Positions 33,249 to 43,617 are shown, counted from the stretch's first letter. The stretch is DNA of 64,000 bases from Glycomyces sambucus (GCF_900102815.1 NZ_FNGF01000007.1:265182-329181); one strand, 5' to 3'. Made by a program: numbers and translations. The notes: generated by a model not told the origin, from the sequence alone.

Positions 33249-35045
33249 TCAATCCGTCAGGTACAGGCGCAGGACGCCGGTGCCGTCGCCGCCGTCGGAG
33301 CCGTGGGCCCACGCGAAGGCCGAGAGCGCCTGGGCGCCTTCGAAGTCCTCCGGGTAGGTCTCGGCGGCCGCGGCGAGGTCGACCCAAACGGCGACGGCGG
33401 ACTGCTCGGGCGCGACGGCGGCGAAGTCGCTGAAGCGCGCGTCCTCGGCGAGGGTCCCGGACGCGGTCTCGCCGCCGGTGTAGGAGATCTCCGATCCCTC
33501 GGCGGTGACGCCCTCGGGGAGGGTGCCGCCCTCCTCGGCGACGAGTTCCTCCACGAGCGCCTGGAGGTCCGCGGCGCGGTCCTCGGCGAGTTCGGCCGAC
33601 AGGATCACCGACTCGGGGTCGACGCCCTCTTCGGCGTCGAAGTCCCCGGCGAAGCTGAGGCTCGCGCCGGCGAGGAGGTCGGTGAACTCGGTGACCATGG
33701 CCTCGACCTCTTCGGGGGTGGGCCCGTAGTCGTAGTCGTCGACCCACGGGTCGTCGACGGTGCCGGCCATCCAGTAGCGCTCCTCGAGTTCGAGGTAGCG
33801 GGCCTCCTGGTCGGCGGTGAGGGTGCCACCGTAGTAGCCCTCCTGGAGTTCGAGGTACTCGGTGTACTCCTCGGCGGTCAGCGGGTCGCCCGCGGGTTCG
33901 GCGGGCTCGGCGTAGTCCTCGCCGCCGCCGTAGAGGTCGCCGTAGGCGCCGAGGGCGTCCTCGGCGAGCTCGGTCAGGTTCTCGGGGACGTACGCGGTGG
34001 CGGCGAAGTCGGCGGCCGGGAGCCCGCCCATGCCGGCGAGGAGGTCCTCGGAGCCGGTCCACGGGTCGTCCTCGCCGCCGAAGAGGCGGTAGGAGAGCTC
34101 GAAGCCGTCGTCGAACGCGGAGAAGCCGGCGACGAGCTGGCCGGAGTAGAACTGCGAGAACATCTCGGCGTCCTCGCCGGTGAGCTCGGCGAGTTCGGCG
34201 ACGGCGTCCATGTCGACCCAGTAGACGGCGAGCTGGTCGCCGTCGAGCCAGGAGCGGGCCTCGTCGTAGCCGGAGGAGCCCGAGAGCGGGTCGGTGCCGG
34301 CCTCGCTCTCCGCGGCGTCGAGCGCGTCGGCCGCGCCCTCCTCGCCGACGACCATGAGGACGTGGTCGTCCTCGACGGTGTAGGCCATCTGGTCGTCGGT
34401 GGCGCCGGCGGCGGCGCGGATCTTCGCGAGGCCGTCCTCGGCCGCGCCCGCGTCGGTGCTGGCGAGGCTCACGACCGCGTACGGCCGGTCCTCGTACGTC
34501 CACATGGCGAGGCCGTGGCGGTTGCCGAGCCAGGAGGAGAGGTCCTGCTCGGCGTCGACGCCTTCGAGGCCGGACTCCTCGAGGAGGTCGGCCAGGATGT
34601 CGTCGGTGGAGTCGTAGTCGAGGTCGTCGAACTTGGAGAGGTGTTCGAGGAGCTTGGGGGTCTGGTCGAACGAGGGGTCGAGGTTGACCTCGAGGTACAT
34701 GCTCGCCGAGGCGGGGAAGCTCTCGGCCGGGTCCGGCCCGCCCTTGAGGACGAACTTGAAGAGCACGACCGCGCCGACGGCGGCGATGAGCACCACCGAG
34801 AGGATCGCGGCCACGGCGACCTTCGCGCCGCGCCCGCCGCTGGGCGGGGGCGGCGGGACCGGGACGTACGCGCCCGGCGGCAGGTAGGGCGGCTGGCCGC
34901 CCGCGCCCTGCGGGGGCAGCGGGACGCCGGGCTCGACGTACGGCACCGGCTGCTGGGGCGCGGGCTGGTACGGAGGCGGCGGAGGCTGGTACTGGGGGCC
35001 GCTGGGCGGTCCCGGGTACTGCTGGGGGCTGGGGTTGCTCGACAT
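33249..35045 (-). CDS. DUF3352 domain membrane-anchored protein
   Basis: 598 aa. A cytoplasmic Pro/Gln/Tyr-rich N-terminus of about 70 residues (PPPPPYQPAPQQP), a single membrane helix (about 75-96, VAVAAILSVVLIAAVGAVVLF) and a large, strongly acidic extracytoplasmic domain starting ASMYLEVNLDPSFDQTPKLLEHLSKF, which is the DUF3352 signature. The N-terminus resembles those of actinobacterial proteins recruited to kinases or FHA partners, but nothing proves it. ATG is 6 nt after TAGCGT (35052-35057, minus strand), with GAAGG directly abutting, so leaderless initiation is likely. Confidence 0.8.
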   Translation of the reverse strand: MSSNPSPQQYPGPPSGPQYQPPPPPYQPAPQQPVPYVEPGVPLPPQGAGGQPPYLPPGAYVPVPPPPPSGGRGAKVAVAAILSVVLIAAVGAVVLFKFVLKGGPDPAESFPASASMYLEVNLDPSFDQTPKLLEHLSKFDDLDYDSTDDILADLLEESGLEGVDAEQDLSSWLGNRHGLAMWTYEDRPYAVVSLASTDAGAAEDGLAKIRAAAGATDDQMAYTVEDDHVLMVVGEEGAADALDAAESEAGTDPLSGSSGYDEARSWLDGDQLAVYWVDMDAVAELAELTGEDAEMFSQFYSGQLVAGFSAFDDGFELSYRLFGGEDDPWTGSEDLLAGMGGLPAADFAATAYVPENLTELAEDALGAYGDLYGGGEDYAEPAEPAGDPLTAEEYTEYLELQEGYYGGTLTADQEARYLELEERYWMAGTVDDPWVDDYDYGPTPEEVEAMVTEFTDLLAGASLSFAGDFDAEEGVDPESVILSAELAEDRAADLQALVEELVAEEGGTLPEGVTAEGSEISYTGGETASGTLAEDARFSDFAAVAPEQSAVAVWVDLAAAAETYPEDFEGAQALSAFAWAHGSDGGDGTGVLRLYLTD

Positions 35046-35274
35046 CCTTCGACGCTACGGCGGGCGTGCAACGGCCGTATCCCGGGAACGTGCCAAACGG
35101 GCCGCGGAAGCGCGTCGCGGCGGATCGGCGCAGTAATGCGGCGCGGGTGCGCGGCGCGGTTCAGTGGCGCGGTTCAGTGGCACGGCCGGACGGCGCGGTC
35201 GTGTGGCGCGGGTGCGCGGCTCGCTGGAACCGCGCGGCCGAGCGCACGCGGGCGGCGCGGTGCGGCGCCGCGTC

Positions 35275-36033
35275 TCAGAACTCGAAGACCTGCCCGGGCC
35301 GGACCACGTCGACGGGGCCGGTGTACGCGGCCTTCGCCTCGGCGAGGGTCGACTCTCGGGAGTTCCACGGCTCGACCAGGTGGGTGAGCAGGAGGCGCCC
35401 GGCACCGGTCTTGGTGGCGTACTCCCCCGCCTCCTTCCCGGTGAGGTGGACGTCCTTCGGGTTGTCCCTGCCCTCCACGTACGACGCTTCGGCGAGGAAC
35501 ACGTCGCAGTGCGCGGCCAGCGACTCCAGGGCCTGGCAGGGGCCCGAGTCCGAGGTGTACGCGAGCGAGGAGCCGGCGTGCTCGACGCGGACGCCGTACG
35601 TCTCCACCGGGTGCGCGACCCGGTCGACCGTGACCGTGAGCGGGCCGAGCTCGAAGCCGCCGGGCCGCAGCTCGCGGAAGTCGTAGACGTCGCGCAGCGA
35701 CGGGTGGCACAGCTCGCCCTGGCCGCCGTAGGCGGCGACGATGCGGTCGCCGACCCCGGTGGGCCCGTACATGGGGACCGGGTGCTTCGGGGCCTCGGGC
35801 GCGTAGCGGCGCATGACGGCGTAGCCGCAGGCGTCGAAGAAGTGGTCGGCGTGCAGGTGGGTGACGATCACCGCGTCGATGAGATGTGGGTCGACGTGCT
35901 TCTGGAGCTCACCGAGCGAACCGGTGCCGAAGTCGATCAGCAGCCGGAAGCCCCCTGCCTCGACCAGGTAGGCCGAGCAGGGCGTGTCGGGCGCGGGGAA
36001 CGAGCCCGCGCATCCGATGACCGTGAGTTTCAT
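35275..36033 (-). CDS. metallo-beta-lactamase-fold phosphodiesterase-like protein (Rv1339-like)
   Basis: 252 aa. Full MBL metal site: [10 protein letters not shown] (near residue 60), HP (VAHPVE, near 142), SDSGP (near 160) and a final HL ([10 protein letters not shown], near 218). It resembles RNase Z/cyclic-nucleotide phosphodiesterase-type proteins and matches M. tuberculosis Rv1339, reported as an atypical cAMP phosphodiesterase, in both sequence style and position directly after murI. Start ATG 36033 overlaps the murI stop in ATGA, so it is translationally coupled. The cAMP role here is inferred. Confidence 0.8.
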   Translation of the reverse strand: MKLTVIGCAGSFPAPDTPCSAYLVEAGGFRLLIDFGTGSLGELQKHVDPHLIDAVIVTHLHADHFFDACGYAVMRRYAPEAPKHPVPMYGPTGVGDRIVAAYGGQGELCHPSLRDVYDFRELRPGGFELGPLTVTVDRVAHPVETYGVRVEHAGSSLAYTSDSGPCQALESLAAHCDVFLAEASYVEGRDNPKDVHLTGKEAGEYATKTGAGRLLLTHLVEPWNSRESTLAEAKAAYTGPVDVVRPGQVFEF

Positions 36034-36842
36034 GGCGAATCCACCTTGTCCAGTACGGCTGCGGCCGCGCTCGGGAACAGGTTCCCCAGGAACCTCCGGG
36101 AGGTCCTGGTGAACGCCTCCGGGTCCCCCGTGGCGAGGAACCGGTGCGCGGGCGGGTCGGACCTGGCGGTCAGCATGTCGTGCTCGGTGAGCACGCGGTA
36201 GAGTTCGCGGGCGCACTCGCTTGCGGAGTTCACCAGAGTCACGTCCTCTCCCATCACCAGTCCTATGAGTCCCGATAGCAGCGGATAGTGGGTGCAGCCC
36301 AACACGACTGTGTCGACGTCGGACTGCTGTAGCGGCTCAAGGTACCCCTGGGCGAGGCCCAGGAGCTGTCGGCCGGTTGTCACACCGCGTTCCACGAAAT
36401 CCACGAACGCCGGGCAGGCGACCGCGGTCACCTCGACGTCCGGGACGGCGTTGAAGGCGTCCGGATACGCGCCCGAAGCGATCGTGGAGACCGTCCCGAT
36501 CACGCCGACCCGGCCGGTGCGCGTCGTAGCGACGGCGCGGCGGACGGCGGGCCGGATGACCTCTACGACAGGGATGTCGTAGCGGTCGCGGATGTCGGCC
36601 AGGCTCGCCGCCGAGGCCGAGTTGCAGGCGATCACCAGCGCCTTGACCTCCTGTTGGACCAGGTGGTCGCAGACGTCGAGCGACAGCTTGCGGACCTCGG
36701 CGATGGACCTGGGACCGTACGGGACATGGGCGGTGTCGCCGACGTAGACGAGTCGCTCGGCCGGCAGCAGTTCGCTGATCGCCCGCGCGACGGTCAAACC
36801 TCCGACACCGGAGTCGAAGATCCCGATGGGCGCGTCGTTCAT
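36030..36842 (-). CDS. murI: glutamate racemase
   Basis: 270 aa. Converts L- to D-glutamate for peptidoglycan. Catalytic pair Cys73 ([10 protein letters not shown]) and Cys183 (GCTHYPLL), with [10 protein letters not shown] at the N-terminus (Asp10-Ser11) and DTAHVPYG. Start ATG 36842 gives the normal N-terminus ([11 protein letters not shown]); the frame continues 21 codons further but that part is not family-like. Possible -10 TACTCT 8 nt upstream, or CGGAG as a ribosome-binding site. The next gene is coupled through ATGA. Confidence 0.95.
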   Translation of the reverse strand: MNDAPIGIFDSGVGGLTVARAISELLPAERLVYVGDTAHVPYGPRSIAEVRKLSLDVCDHLVQQEVKALVIACNSASAASLADIRDRYDIPVVEVIRPAVRRAVATTRTGRVGVIGTVSTIASGAYPDAFNAVPDVEVTAVACPAFVDFVERGVTTGRQLLGLAQGYLEPLQQSDVDTVVLGCTHYPLLSGLIGLVMGEDVTLVNSASECARELYRVLTEHDMLTARSDPPAHRFLATGDPEAFTRTSRRFLGNLFPSAAAAVLDKVDSP

Positions 36843-36999
36843 GGGCTCCGAGAGTACGTCCAAACGGCGGTGCGGCGCCCCTGTTGAGCACGGGAATGTC
36901 GCCAAAATGACAACGTGGCGATCACCACACTGACAGTGCGTGAAGCCCGTTTGTGTCGGACCCCGGGGCCAGGATCAGGAGTGCCGGCGCGGCCGGGGC

Positions 37000-37020
37000 C
37001 ACCCACCCACTGGGTGGGTG
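37000..37020. terminator. hairpin CACCCACCCA-C-TGGGTGGGTG
   Basis: Complementary 10-nt arms (37000-37009, 37011-37020) located downstream of the minus-strand gene at 37074. Probable terminator. Confidence 0.6.
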
Positions 37021-37073
37021 CACTTTCCCACCCTGGGCGGGAGGTCTGCGCGCGGCGCGCTCGGGCCGGGGGC

Positions 37074-37499
37074 TCAGGCCAGGCGGAGCATCGCGAAGGC
37101 GGCCAGGAGCGTCACGGTGGAGGCCGCCATGAACATCCAGGGCACGCCCTTGAAGCGCACGGTCGCGAAGGCCATCATCGCCAGGAGCATCCCGACCACC
37201 CCCACGGAGATGAACGCGGGGGTGAACCAGTCCGGGCCCTCGCCGAAGATCTTGAACAGACCCACGATGGACGAGGCCACGCCCGCGAGGACGAGCACGA
37301 GCGCCCAGGCGGCGACCCCCGCGAGCCTGCGGAGGCGGATCGCCGGCTTCTCCGGCAGGCGCGGGCCCGAGATCGCGGCGCTCTCGACGTTGAGCGACAG
37401 CCCCTTGCGGGGCGTCGACTCCGGTTGCGGCGCAGCACCTTGGCGGGGAAGCCCGTTGGCCTTGCCGATGGTGAACGTGCGCTGGTCGCCGGTGGTCAT
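37074..37499 (-). CDS. membrane protein of unknown function
   Basis: 141 aa. A hydrophilic N-terminus of about 58 residues, then three membrane helices (about 60-80, 91-108, 119-139). No recognisable family motif. ATG start has no strong ribosome-binding site (CTGGGGCGATG). Codon usage matches the genome. Upstream of murI in the same direction but 230 nt away with a hairpin between, so probably a separate transcript. Confidence 0.6.
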   Translation of the reverse strand: MTTGDQRTFTIGKANGLPRQGAAPQPESTPRKGLSLNVESAAISGPRLPEKPAIRLRRLAGVAAWALVLVLAGVASSIVGLFKIFGEGPDWFTPAFISVGVVGMLLAMMAFATVRFKGVPWMFMAASTVTLLAAFAMLRLA

Positions 37500-37571
37500 C
37501 GCCCCAGGCTAGCAACCCACTGAGGACTTCTCGGGAGTGCACCCGAGCGGTGGGGCCCGCGCCTCCCCGCA

Positions 37572-37630
37572 TGTCACACCCGCGGGGGACCCTTGTTCCG
37601 GGGGAGGCGGAAACGGCGCACCCGACCTCG
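37572..37630 (+). repeat. ~70-bp repeat, copy 0 (diverged)
   Basis: Shares TGTCACACC, CCCTTG, CCGGGGG and CCCGACCTCG in the same order as the two copies at 38472 and 38553, same orientation. Shorter and more diverged at the end. Confidence 0.55.
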
Positions 37631-37714
37631 GGGGGCGGAGCGGGGCGGAGAGAGGTAGAGAGAGGCGGGGAGGGGCGGAGTCGGCACGGGACCGCGAGCT
37701 GGGTCGGAAGCAGC

Positions 37715-37772
37715 GTCCGAGACGGGGTCCGAGGCAGGGTCCGAGACGGGGTCCAAAGCGGGGTCCGAGGGG
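37715..37772 (+). repeat. 12-bp tandem repeat, nearly five units
   Basis: Units GTCCGAGACGGG / GTCCGAGGCAGG / GTCCGAGACGGG / GTCCAAAGCGGG / GTCCGAGG. In the 5' region of the gene at 37877. Confidence 0.8.
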
Positions 37773-37876
37773 AGCCCGCTACGGGAACCGGGGGGAACCG
37801 GGGCGATCACTGTTGCGCATGTGGGACGTGAGCCGTGAGCGGATGCGCACGGACCGAACTCGATTAGGCTGCGGCG

Positions 37877-38464
37877 ATGCCGATTACCTTCGACGCCACC
37901 GGTCTCCAGCAGCTCGGACCGACGGCCTGGGCCAACCCCGGAAGCGACGACAAGATCGAGGTGAAGGTCGTCGAGGGACAGGCCTTCGAACCGTCCTGGA
38001 TGCACGACCTCAACGCGCTGCGGCGCGGCTTCGCGGGCATGTACGGCGAGGCCGGGTGCCTGATCGAGTTGGAGCGCTACGACGTCGCCGGGGTGCCGGT
38101 GATCTACCAGGTGGTCAAGGTGCCGCACCCGGCGCTGCCCGCGGGGCAGGTGTTCATGGCGATCTACACGGTGCCGAAGACGCCGGTGTACGCCCAGTTG
38201 ATCTACGCCGCCGCCGAATCGGGCATGACCGGCCTGCGCGAGGCGACCCTCATGGCGCAGCTCGGGATGCCGACCGACTGGTCGATGCCGCACCCGTTCG
38301 ACCCGAACCTGCGCTCCCGCCTGCCGTTCCACCGCGGTGACGACCCGGCCTTCGACCGCCAGTTCCCCGACCACCCGCTCTCCCGGGCCCGCGCCTGGGC
38401 CGGCCACATCGGACGCACCATGCGCATCGACCCCGTCTTCGCGGCCCAAGCCACCCTCGGCTGA
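37877..38464 (+). CDS. conserved-looking protein of unknown function
   Basis: 195 aa, soluble, no signal peptide or helix. Balanced composition with mixed alpha/beta character (ITFDATGLQQL, LIELERYDVAGVPVIYQVVKVPH, GQVFMAIYTVPKTPVYAQLIYAAAESGMTGLREATLM), which reads like a real globular domain with a long central beta sheet. I do not recognise the family. ATG lies 6 nt after TAGGCT (37865-37870): leaderless. Flanked on both sides by copies of the same 70-bp repeat. Confidence 0.65.
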   Translation: MPITFDATGLQQLGPTAWANPGSDDKIEVKVVEGQAFEPSWMHDLNALRRGFAGMYGEAGCLIELERYDVAGVPVIYQVVKVPHPALPAGQVFMAIYTVPKTPVYAQLIYAAAESGMTGLREATLMAQLGMPTDWSMPHPFDPNLRSRLPFHRGDDPAFDRQFPDHPLSRARAWAGHIGRTMRIDPVFAAQATLG

Positions 38465-38471
38465 GCCCCGC

Positions 38472-38623
38472 TGTCACACCCCCGCGGCACCCTTGGAACC
38501 GGGGGATCTCATAGCGGACACTCCCGACCTCGTGATCCGCACGGCCGCAGCACTGTCACACCGCTGGGGCACCTTTGAACCGGGGGCGATCGCGCACCGG
38601 CACTCCCGACCTCGTGATCCGCA
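38472..38623 (+). repeat. ~70-bp repeat, two tandem copies
   Basis: Copies at 38472-38541 and 38553-38623. Both begin TGTCACACC, carry CCGGGGG in the middle and end with an identical ACTCCCGACCTCGTGATCCGCA. They fill the gap between the unknown gene and the convergent cysM. Related copy at 37572. Confidence 0.85.
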
Positions 38624-38706
38624 AGCACCCCAAGCCGAAAGGGGCCGGGCCCGCGCGAAGCGCGGGCCCGGCCCCTTCGTTCGTTGCGCCGTCGGCCGTG
38701 CCGCGG

Positions 38707-39952
<1,246 letters not shown>

Positions 39953-40064
39953 GCGGGTTTCCTTTACTGTTCGAGCCGCCGCGGGGCCGCTCTTCGTGTC
40001 TGGCGCGGTGTCTTGAGAGCGCAGCCGATCGCTGCGGGGACCGGTGCCGCCCGGGGGCGGCGGC

Positions 40065-40547
40065 TCAGTGACAGTCGTAGACCGTGGAGTCGGGGGTGTG
40101 CGCGAACTTGTAGCTCTGCACGGCCTCGGGGGCACCGGTGACCTCGATGGGCTCCTCGGTGATGACGCCCTCGGCGATGCGGAAGGACCGGACCTCGGCG
40201 GTCTCGGGGTCCTTGGTCGTCACGAGGACGTAGTGGGCGCCGGGCAGTCCGAGCTGGGAGGCGATGCCGGCGTCGGAGCGCGACGGGTACGCCTCGGTGT
40301 GGGTGTGGGAGTGGTAGGCCACGACGACTTCCTCGTCGTTGTCCCACATCCGGTCGTACTCGCGCTTCCACTCCTCGGAGTCGAACTCGTAGAAGGTGGT
40401 GGAGCGGGCAGCGTTGGTCATCGGGATGTGCCTTTCCGGCGCTCCCGTGCCCTCGGGGCCGGCGATGAGGCCGCACGCCTCGTCGGGATGGTCCGCGCGG
40501 GCGTGCGCGACCATCGCTTCGACCAGCTCATGCGCGATCCGCAACAC
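40065..40547 (-). CDS. mec: JAMM/Mov34 metallopeptidase Mec, releases cysteine from CysO
   Basis: 160 aa. Zinc JAMM site complete: Glu23 (DEACGL), His79-x-His81, Ser89 and Asp92 (HSHTHTEAYPSRSD). In M. tuberculosis Mec+ cuts the CysO-cysteine adduct to free cysteine. I place the start at GTG 40547, 7 nt after TACGCT (40555-40560, minus strand), which begins exactly where the family begins (VLRIAHELVE); the frame is open for another 67 codons but these overlap the pncB promoter. Divergent from pncB. Confidence 0.93.
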   Translation of the reverse strand: MLRIAHELVEAMVAHARADHPDEACGLIAGPEGTGAPERHIPMTNAARSTTFYEFDSEEWKREYDRMWDNDEEVVVAYHSHTHTEAYPSRSDAGIASQLGLPGAHYVLVTTKDPETAEVRSFRIAEGVITEEPIEVTGAPEAVQSYKFAHTPDSTVYDCH

Positions 40548-40713
40548 GTCAGCAAGCGTACACGCGGTGACCCTTGCGCTCCAGCCCTCGTTCAGAGCGT
40601 GAGACGAAGCTCGCGACCTGGGCGGGGAGGGAATAAGGAGGCGGGCGGAGGGGTGCGCGAGCGGTGCTCGCGCACGGGCCCGGGGCCGGTGCGGGTGCAT
40701 TACGCTCACCCCT

Positions 40714-42009
40714 ATGTCCGTCACGCTGCCGCGCACGCCCCTGTACACCGACCACTACGAGTACACGATGCTGGAGGCCGCCCTCCGGGACGGGACCGCC
40801 GAGCTGCCGTGCGTGTTCGAGGTGTTCGGGCGCCGCCTGCCGACCGGCCGCCGCTACGGCGTCGTGGCCGGGATCGGCCGCCTGTCGGAGGCGATCGAGC
40901 GCTTCCGCTTCGAGGACGACGACCTGGAGGACCTGACCTCCCGGGGGGTCGTGAAGGAGTCGACGGCCGAGTGGCTGTCGGGCTACCGGTTCAAGGGCGA
41001 CATCGACGTGTACCCCGAGGGCGAGCTGTACTTCCCGGGCTCGCCGATCGTCACGGTGACCGGGACGTTCGCCGAGTGCGTGCTGCTGGAGACGCTGACA
41101 CTGTCGATCCTCAACCACGACAGCGCGATCGCGAGCGCGGCGGCGCGCATGGTGACGGCGGCGCGGGGCCGGCCGATCCTGGAGATGGGGTCGCGGCGCA
41201 CGCACGAGGCGGCGGCGATCGCGGCCTCGCGGGCGGCGTACCTGGCGGGGTTCGCGGCGACGTCGAACCTGGAGGCGGGGCGCCGGTACGGGGTGCCGAC
41301 CTCGGGGACGAGCGCCCACGCGTTCACGCTGCTGCACGCCTCGGAGACGGCGGCGTTCCAGGCGCAGATCGACGCGTTCGGCACCGACACGACGCTCTTG
41401 GTGGACACGTACGACATCTCGCAGGGGATCCGGAACGCGGTGGCGGTGGCGGGGCCGCGGCTGCGGTCGATCCGGATCGACTCGGGCGACCTGGACGTCA
41501 TGGCGACGATGGCGCGGGAGCTGTTGGACGAGCTGGGCGCGAAGGACACGAAGATCGTGGTGTCCGGGGACCTGGACGAGTACTCGATCGCGGCGCTGGC
41601 GGCGGCGCCGGTGGACATCTACGGCGCGGGGACCGCGGTCGTGGTGGGGTCGGGGGCGCCGACGGCGCAGCTGGTCTACAAGCTCGTCGAGGTGGAGGGC
41701 CGGGCGGTCGCGAAGCGCTCGGAGCACAAGGGCACCAACGGGGGCCGCAAGATCGCGGTGCGCCGGCACAAGCCGACGGGCACCGCGGTGGAGGAGGTCG
41801 TGGTGTCGCAGGGGGAGCCGGAGTCGCAGCCGGGCGACCGGGTCCTGCAGGCGCCGCTGTTCCGCGGCGGGGAGCTGGTGGAGCAGCCGTCGCTGGAGGA
41901 GTCGCGGGAGCTGCTGCGCCAGCGGTTGATCTCGATCCCTTGGGAGGGGCTGAAACTGTCGCCCGGCGACCCGGCGATCCCGGTGGTGCAGCAGCGCGGG
42001 GGCGAATAG
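40714..42009 (+). CDS. pncB: nicotinate phosphoribosyltransferase
   Basis: 431 aa. First step of nicotinate salvage to NAD. Family motifs: LYTDHYEYTMLEAALRDG at the N-terminus, EMGSRRTHEAAAIAASRAAYLAGFAATSN, GTSAHAFTLLH (active-site His region), LVDTYDISQG and the phosphate-binding SGDLDEYSIAAL plus GAGTAVV. ATG 7 nt after TACGCT (40701-40706): leaderless. In M. tuberculosis pncB1 (Rv1330c) also lies near the mec cluster. Confidence 0.95.
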   Translation: MSVTLPRTPLYTDHYEYTMLEAALRDGTAELPCVFEVFGRRLPTGRRYGVVAGIGRLSEAIERFRFEDDDLEDLTSRGVVKESTAEWLSGYRFKGDIDVYPEGELYFPGSPIVTVTGTFAECVLLETLTLSILNHDSAIASAAARMVTAARGRPILEMGSRRTHEAAAIAASRAAYLAGFAATSNLEAGRRYGVPTSGTSAHAFTLLHASETAAFQAQIDAFGTDTTLLVDTYDISQGIRNAVAVAGPRLRSIRIDSGDLDVMATMARELLDELGAKDTKIVVSGDLDEYSIAALAAAPVDIYGAGTAVVVGSGAPTAQLVYKLVEVEGRAVAKRSEHKGTNGGRKIAVRRHKPTGTAVEEVVVSQGEPESQPGDRVLQAPLFRGGELVEQPSLEESRELLRQRLISIPWEGLKLSPGDPAIPVVQQRGGE

Positions 42010-42161
42010 TTCCTTTTGCGTCCCACCGGGTCCGGTGGGTCGCGTGACCGTCGCGCCGCTCCTGTTACACCGTGGCCTGCGCTTCCGGGATACGATGCGG
42101 TTGCCCCCTGTCCGTGTTCCCCCCGCGACGTTCCCGCGATCCTCCGAAAGGAACCGCCCCA

Positions 42162-42935
42162 ATGGTCTTCAGCAAGCTCAAAGCCATTCTCGGTAGTGGC
42201 ATCCAAGTCGACACGCTCCTGCACGAGAAGCACGTCGTCCCCGGCGGGACCCTCAAGGGCGAGGTGCGGATCTCCGGCGCCGAAGTGGACGCCTCGGTCG
42301 AGAGCGTCGAGATCGAGTTCACCGCCCTGGTCGAGGACGACAGCAAGGGCGAGGACGCCGCCGGCGCGGTCCACGACTACTTCCGGGCCGAGGTGTCGGG
42401 CAAGTTCGACCTCGCCAAGGGCACGGCCCACCCGATCGCGTTCGAGGTCCAGGTGCCCTGGGAGACCCCGTTCAACAACGTCGAGGTGCGCCCGCTCGTC
42501 GGGGGCATGAAGCTCGGCGTCTCGACGCACCTCGCGCTGGACCAGGCCCTGGACAAGGGCGACCTGGACTGGCTGACGGTGGAGGCGCTGCCGGTCCACA
42601 AGGCGGTGTGGGAGGCGCTGGAGTCGCTGGGCTTCGCGTTCCAGGAGACGGACCTGGAGCTCGGGACGATCCAAGGGGCGACGGTGCCGTTCTACCAGGA
42701 GGTCGAGTTCTGGGCGACCGAGGGCGAGTTCCACGAGCGCATCCGCGAGCTGGAGGTCGTGTTCGTGGTCGGCGAGGCGAACACCGACGTGGTGTTCGCG
42801 GCGGACAACTCCGCGGAGCTGCTGGCCCCGGACCTGAACTCGACGGTCCGCTTCTCGATCCCGACGGCGACCGTCGACGCGGTCGAGACGGTCAAGGCGC
42901 AGCTGACGCAGTTGGCGGCCCAGAAGGGCGTGTAA
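42162..42935 (+). CDS. Spo0M family protein (arrestin-like fold)
   Basis: 257 aa. Starts with the family signature VFSKLKAILGSGIQVDTLLHEKHVVPGGTLKGEVRI and continues with two beta-sandwich halves of arrestin type (FNNVEVRPLVGGMKLG; LGTIQGATVPFYQEVEFW). In Bacillus Spo0M affects sporulation control; the actinobacterial role is unknown. Ribosome-binding site GAAAGGAA (42146-42153) 8 nt before the ATG. Confidence 0.88.
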   Translation: MVFSKLKAILGSGIQVDTLLHEKHVVPGGTLKGEVRISGAEVDASVESVEIEFTALVEDDSKGEDAAGAVHDYFRAEVSGKFDLAKGTAHPIAFEVQVPWETPFNNVEVRPLVGGMKLGVSTHLALDQALDKGDLDWLTVEALPVHKAVWEALESLGFAFQETDLELGTIQGATVPFYQEVEFWATEGEFHERIRELEVVFVVGEANTDVVFAADNSAELLAPDLNSTVRFSIPTATVDAVETVKAQLTQLAAQKGV

Positions 42936-42956
42936 GCCCGGTTCACGACGTCCGGA

Positions 42957-42988
42957 GGGCGGTTCCGCGAGTGCTCGCGGGGCCGCCC
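42957..42988. terminator. hairpin terminator after the Spo0M-like gene
   Basis: 15-bp stem (42957-42971 with 42974-42988) including two G-T pairs; 21 nt after the stop codon. Confidence 0.65.
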
Positions 42989-43038
42989 TTCCGCGTGTCC
43001 GGGAAACGCTCGGGGACCCGGGCTTGCGCATCTCTACG

Positions 43039-43061
43039 TATACGTATAGTCTATACGTATA
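43039..43061. promoter_or_regulatory. double TATACGTATA palindrome upstream of the EXLDI gene
   Basis: TATACGTATA at 43039-43048 and again at 43052-43061, each a perfect palindrome, separated by GTC; a further partial copy begins at 43035. Strikingly AT-rich against the background. The downstream gene product has an RHH DNA-binding N-terminus, so autoregulation through this site is the simplest reading. Also a plausible -10 (TATAGT). Confidence 0.75.
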
Positions 43062-43098
43062 TCAAGGACGCCCCCTGGAAGGAGGTTAAGATGCCGCT

Positions 43099-43617
43099 AT
43101 GCCCAACAAGACGATCTACGTCTCCGACAGCGACCTGCCGATCTACAACCGGGCGCAGGAGCTCGCGGGAGGCAACCTCTCGAAGGCCATCTCGATGGCG
43201 CTCCGGCGCTACGTCGACGCCGAGGAGGGGCGCCTGGAGGGCTACAAGGAGATCACCGTCCACGTCGGCCCGGGCACCGGCCGCAACCGCCAGCGCCAGC
43301 GCTTCACCGGCGTCAAGCTCGGCGAATGGGTCTGGTCGAACGAGAAGAAGGCCGAGATCTACCGGGTCTACCGGGCGCGGTCGGGCAAGTTCGTCGTGCA
43401 CGTCGAGAAGACGCCCGACTACGTCCACACCGCGCAGGAGACGGGCCTGAAGAAGCTCCTCGGCATCGGCGAGCAGGTGTTCGCCTCCAACACCGGGGAC
43501 TCCACCCTCGAGGTGGTCGACACCCTCGACGAGTTGAAGTCGAAGATCCCGGAGGCCCTGTACGAGATGGTCGCCGCCACCGCGGAGGCGCCGCCCGTGC
43601 TGGACCTCGACATCTGA
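43099..43617 (+). CDS. EXLDI family protein with ribbon-helix-helix N-terminus
   Basis: 172 aa. Residues 1-45 (KTIYVSDSDLPIYNRAQELAGGNLSKAISMALRRYV) fit an RHH DNA-binding domain: one beta strand followed by two helices. The middle holds a conserved EWVWSNEKKAEIYRVYRARSGKFVVHVEKTPDY region, and the C-terminus ends LDLDI, the motif from which the EXLDI family takes its name. Such proteins are found beside ABC exporters, as here (next genes). Probably the local regulator. Two ATGs are close together; 43099 fits the RHH start, with GGAGG (43080-43084) upstream, though an ATG at 43090 is nearer to it. Confidence 0.82.
   Translation: MPNKTIYVSDSDLPIYNRAQELAGGNLSKAISMALRRYVDAEEGRLEGYKEITVHVGPGTGRNRQRQRFTGVKLGEWVWSNEKKAEIYRVYRARSGKFVVHVEKTPDYVHTAQETGLKKLLGIGEQVFASNTGDSTLEVVDTLDELKSKIPEALYEMVAATAEAPPVLDLDI

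Larger units (their letters stand above)
37500..37876. other. repeat-rich intergenic region
   Basis: 377 nt between divergent genes with no credible gene. From left: a 70-bp-type repeat copy (37572-37630), a purine-rich GGCGGAG/GAGAGG tract (37632-37685), a 12-bp tandem array (37715-37772) and the promoter TAGGCT (37865-37870) of the following gene. Confidence 0.6.

Noticed and set aside
31986..35387. 1133-codon plus-strand frame over dgt and DUF3352
   Set aside because: Shadow frame of two convincing minus-strand genes; composition only Gly, Val, Glu, Asp and Arg.
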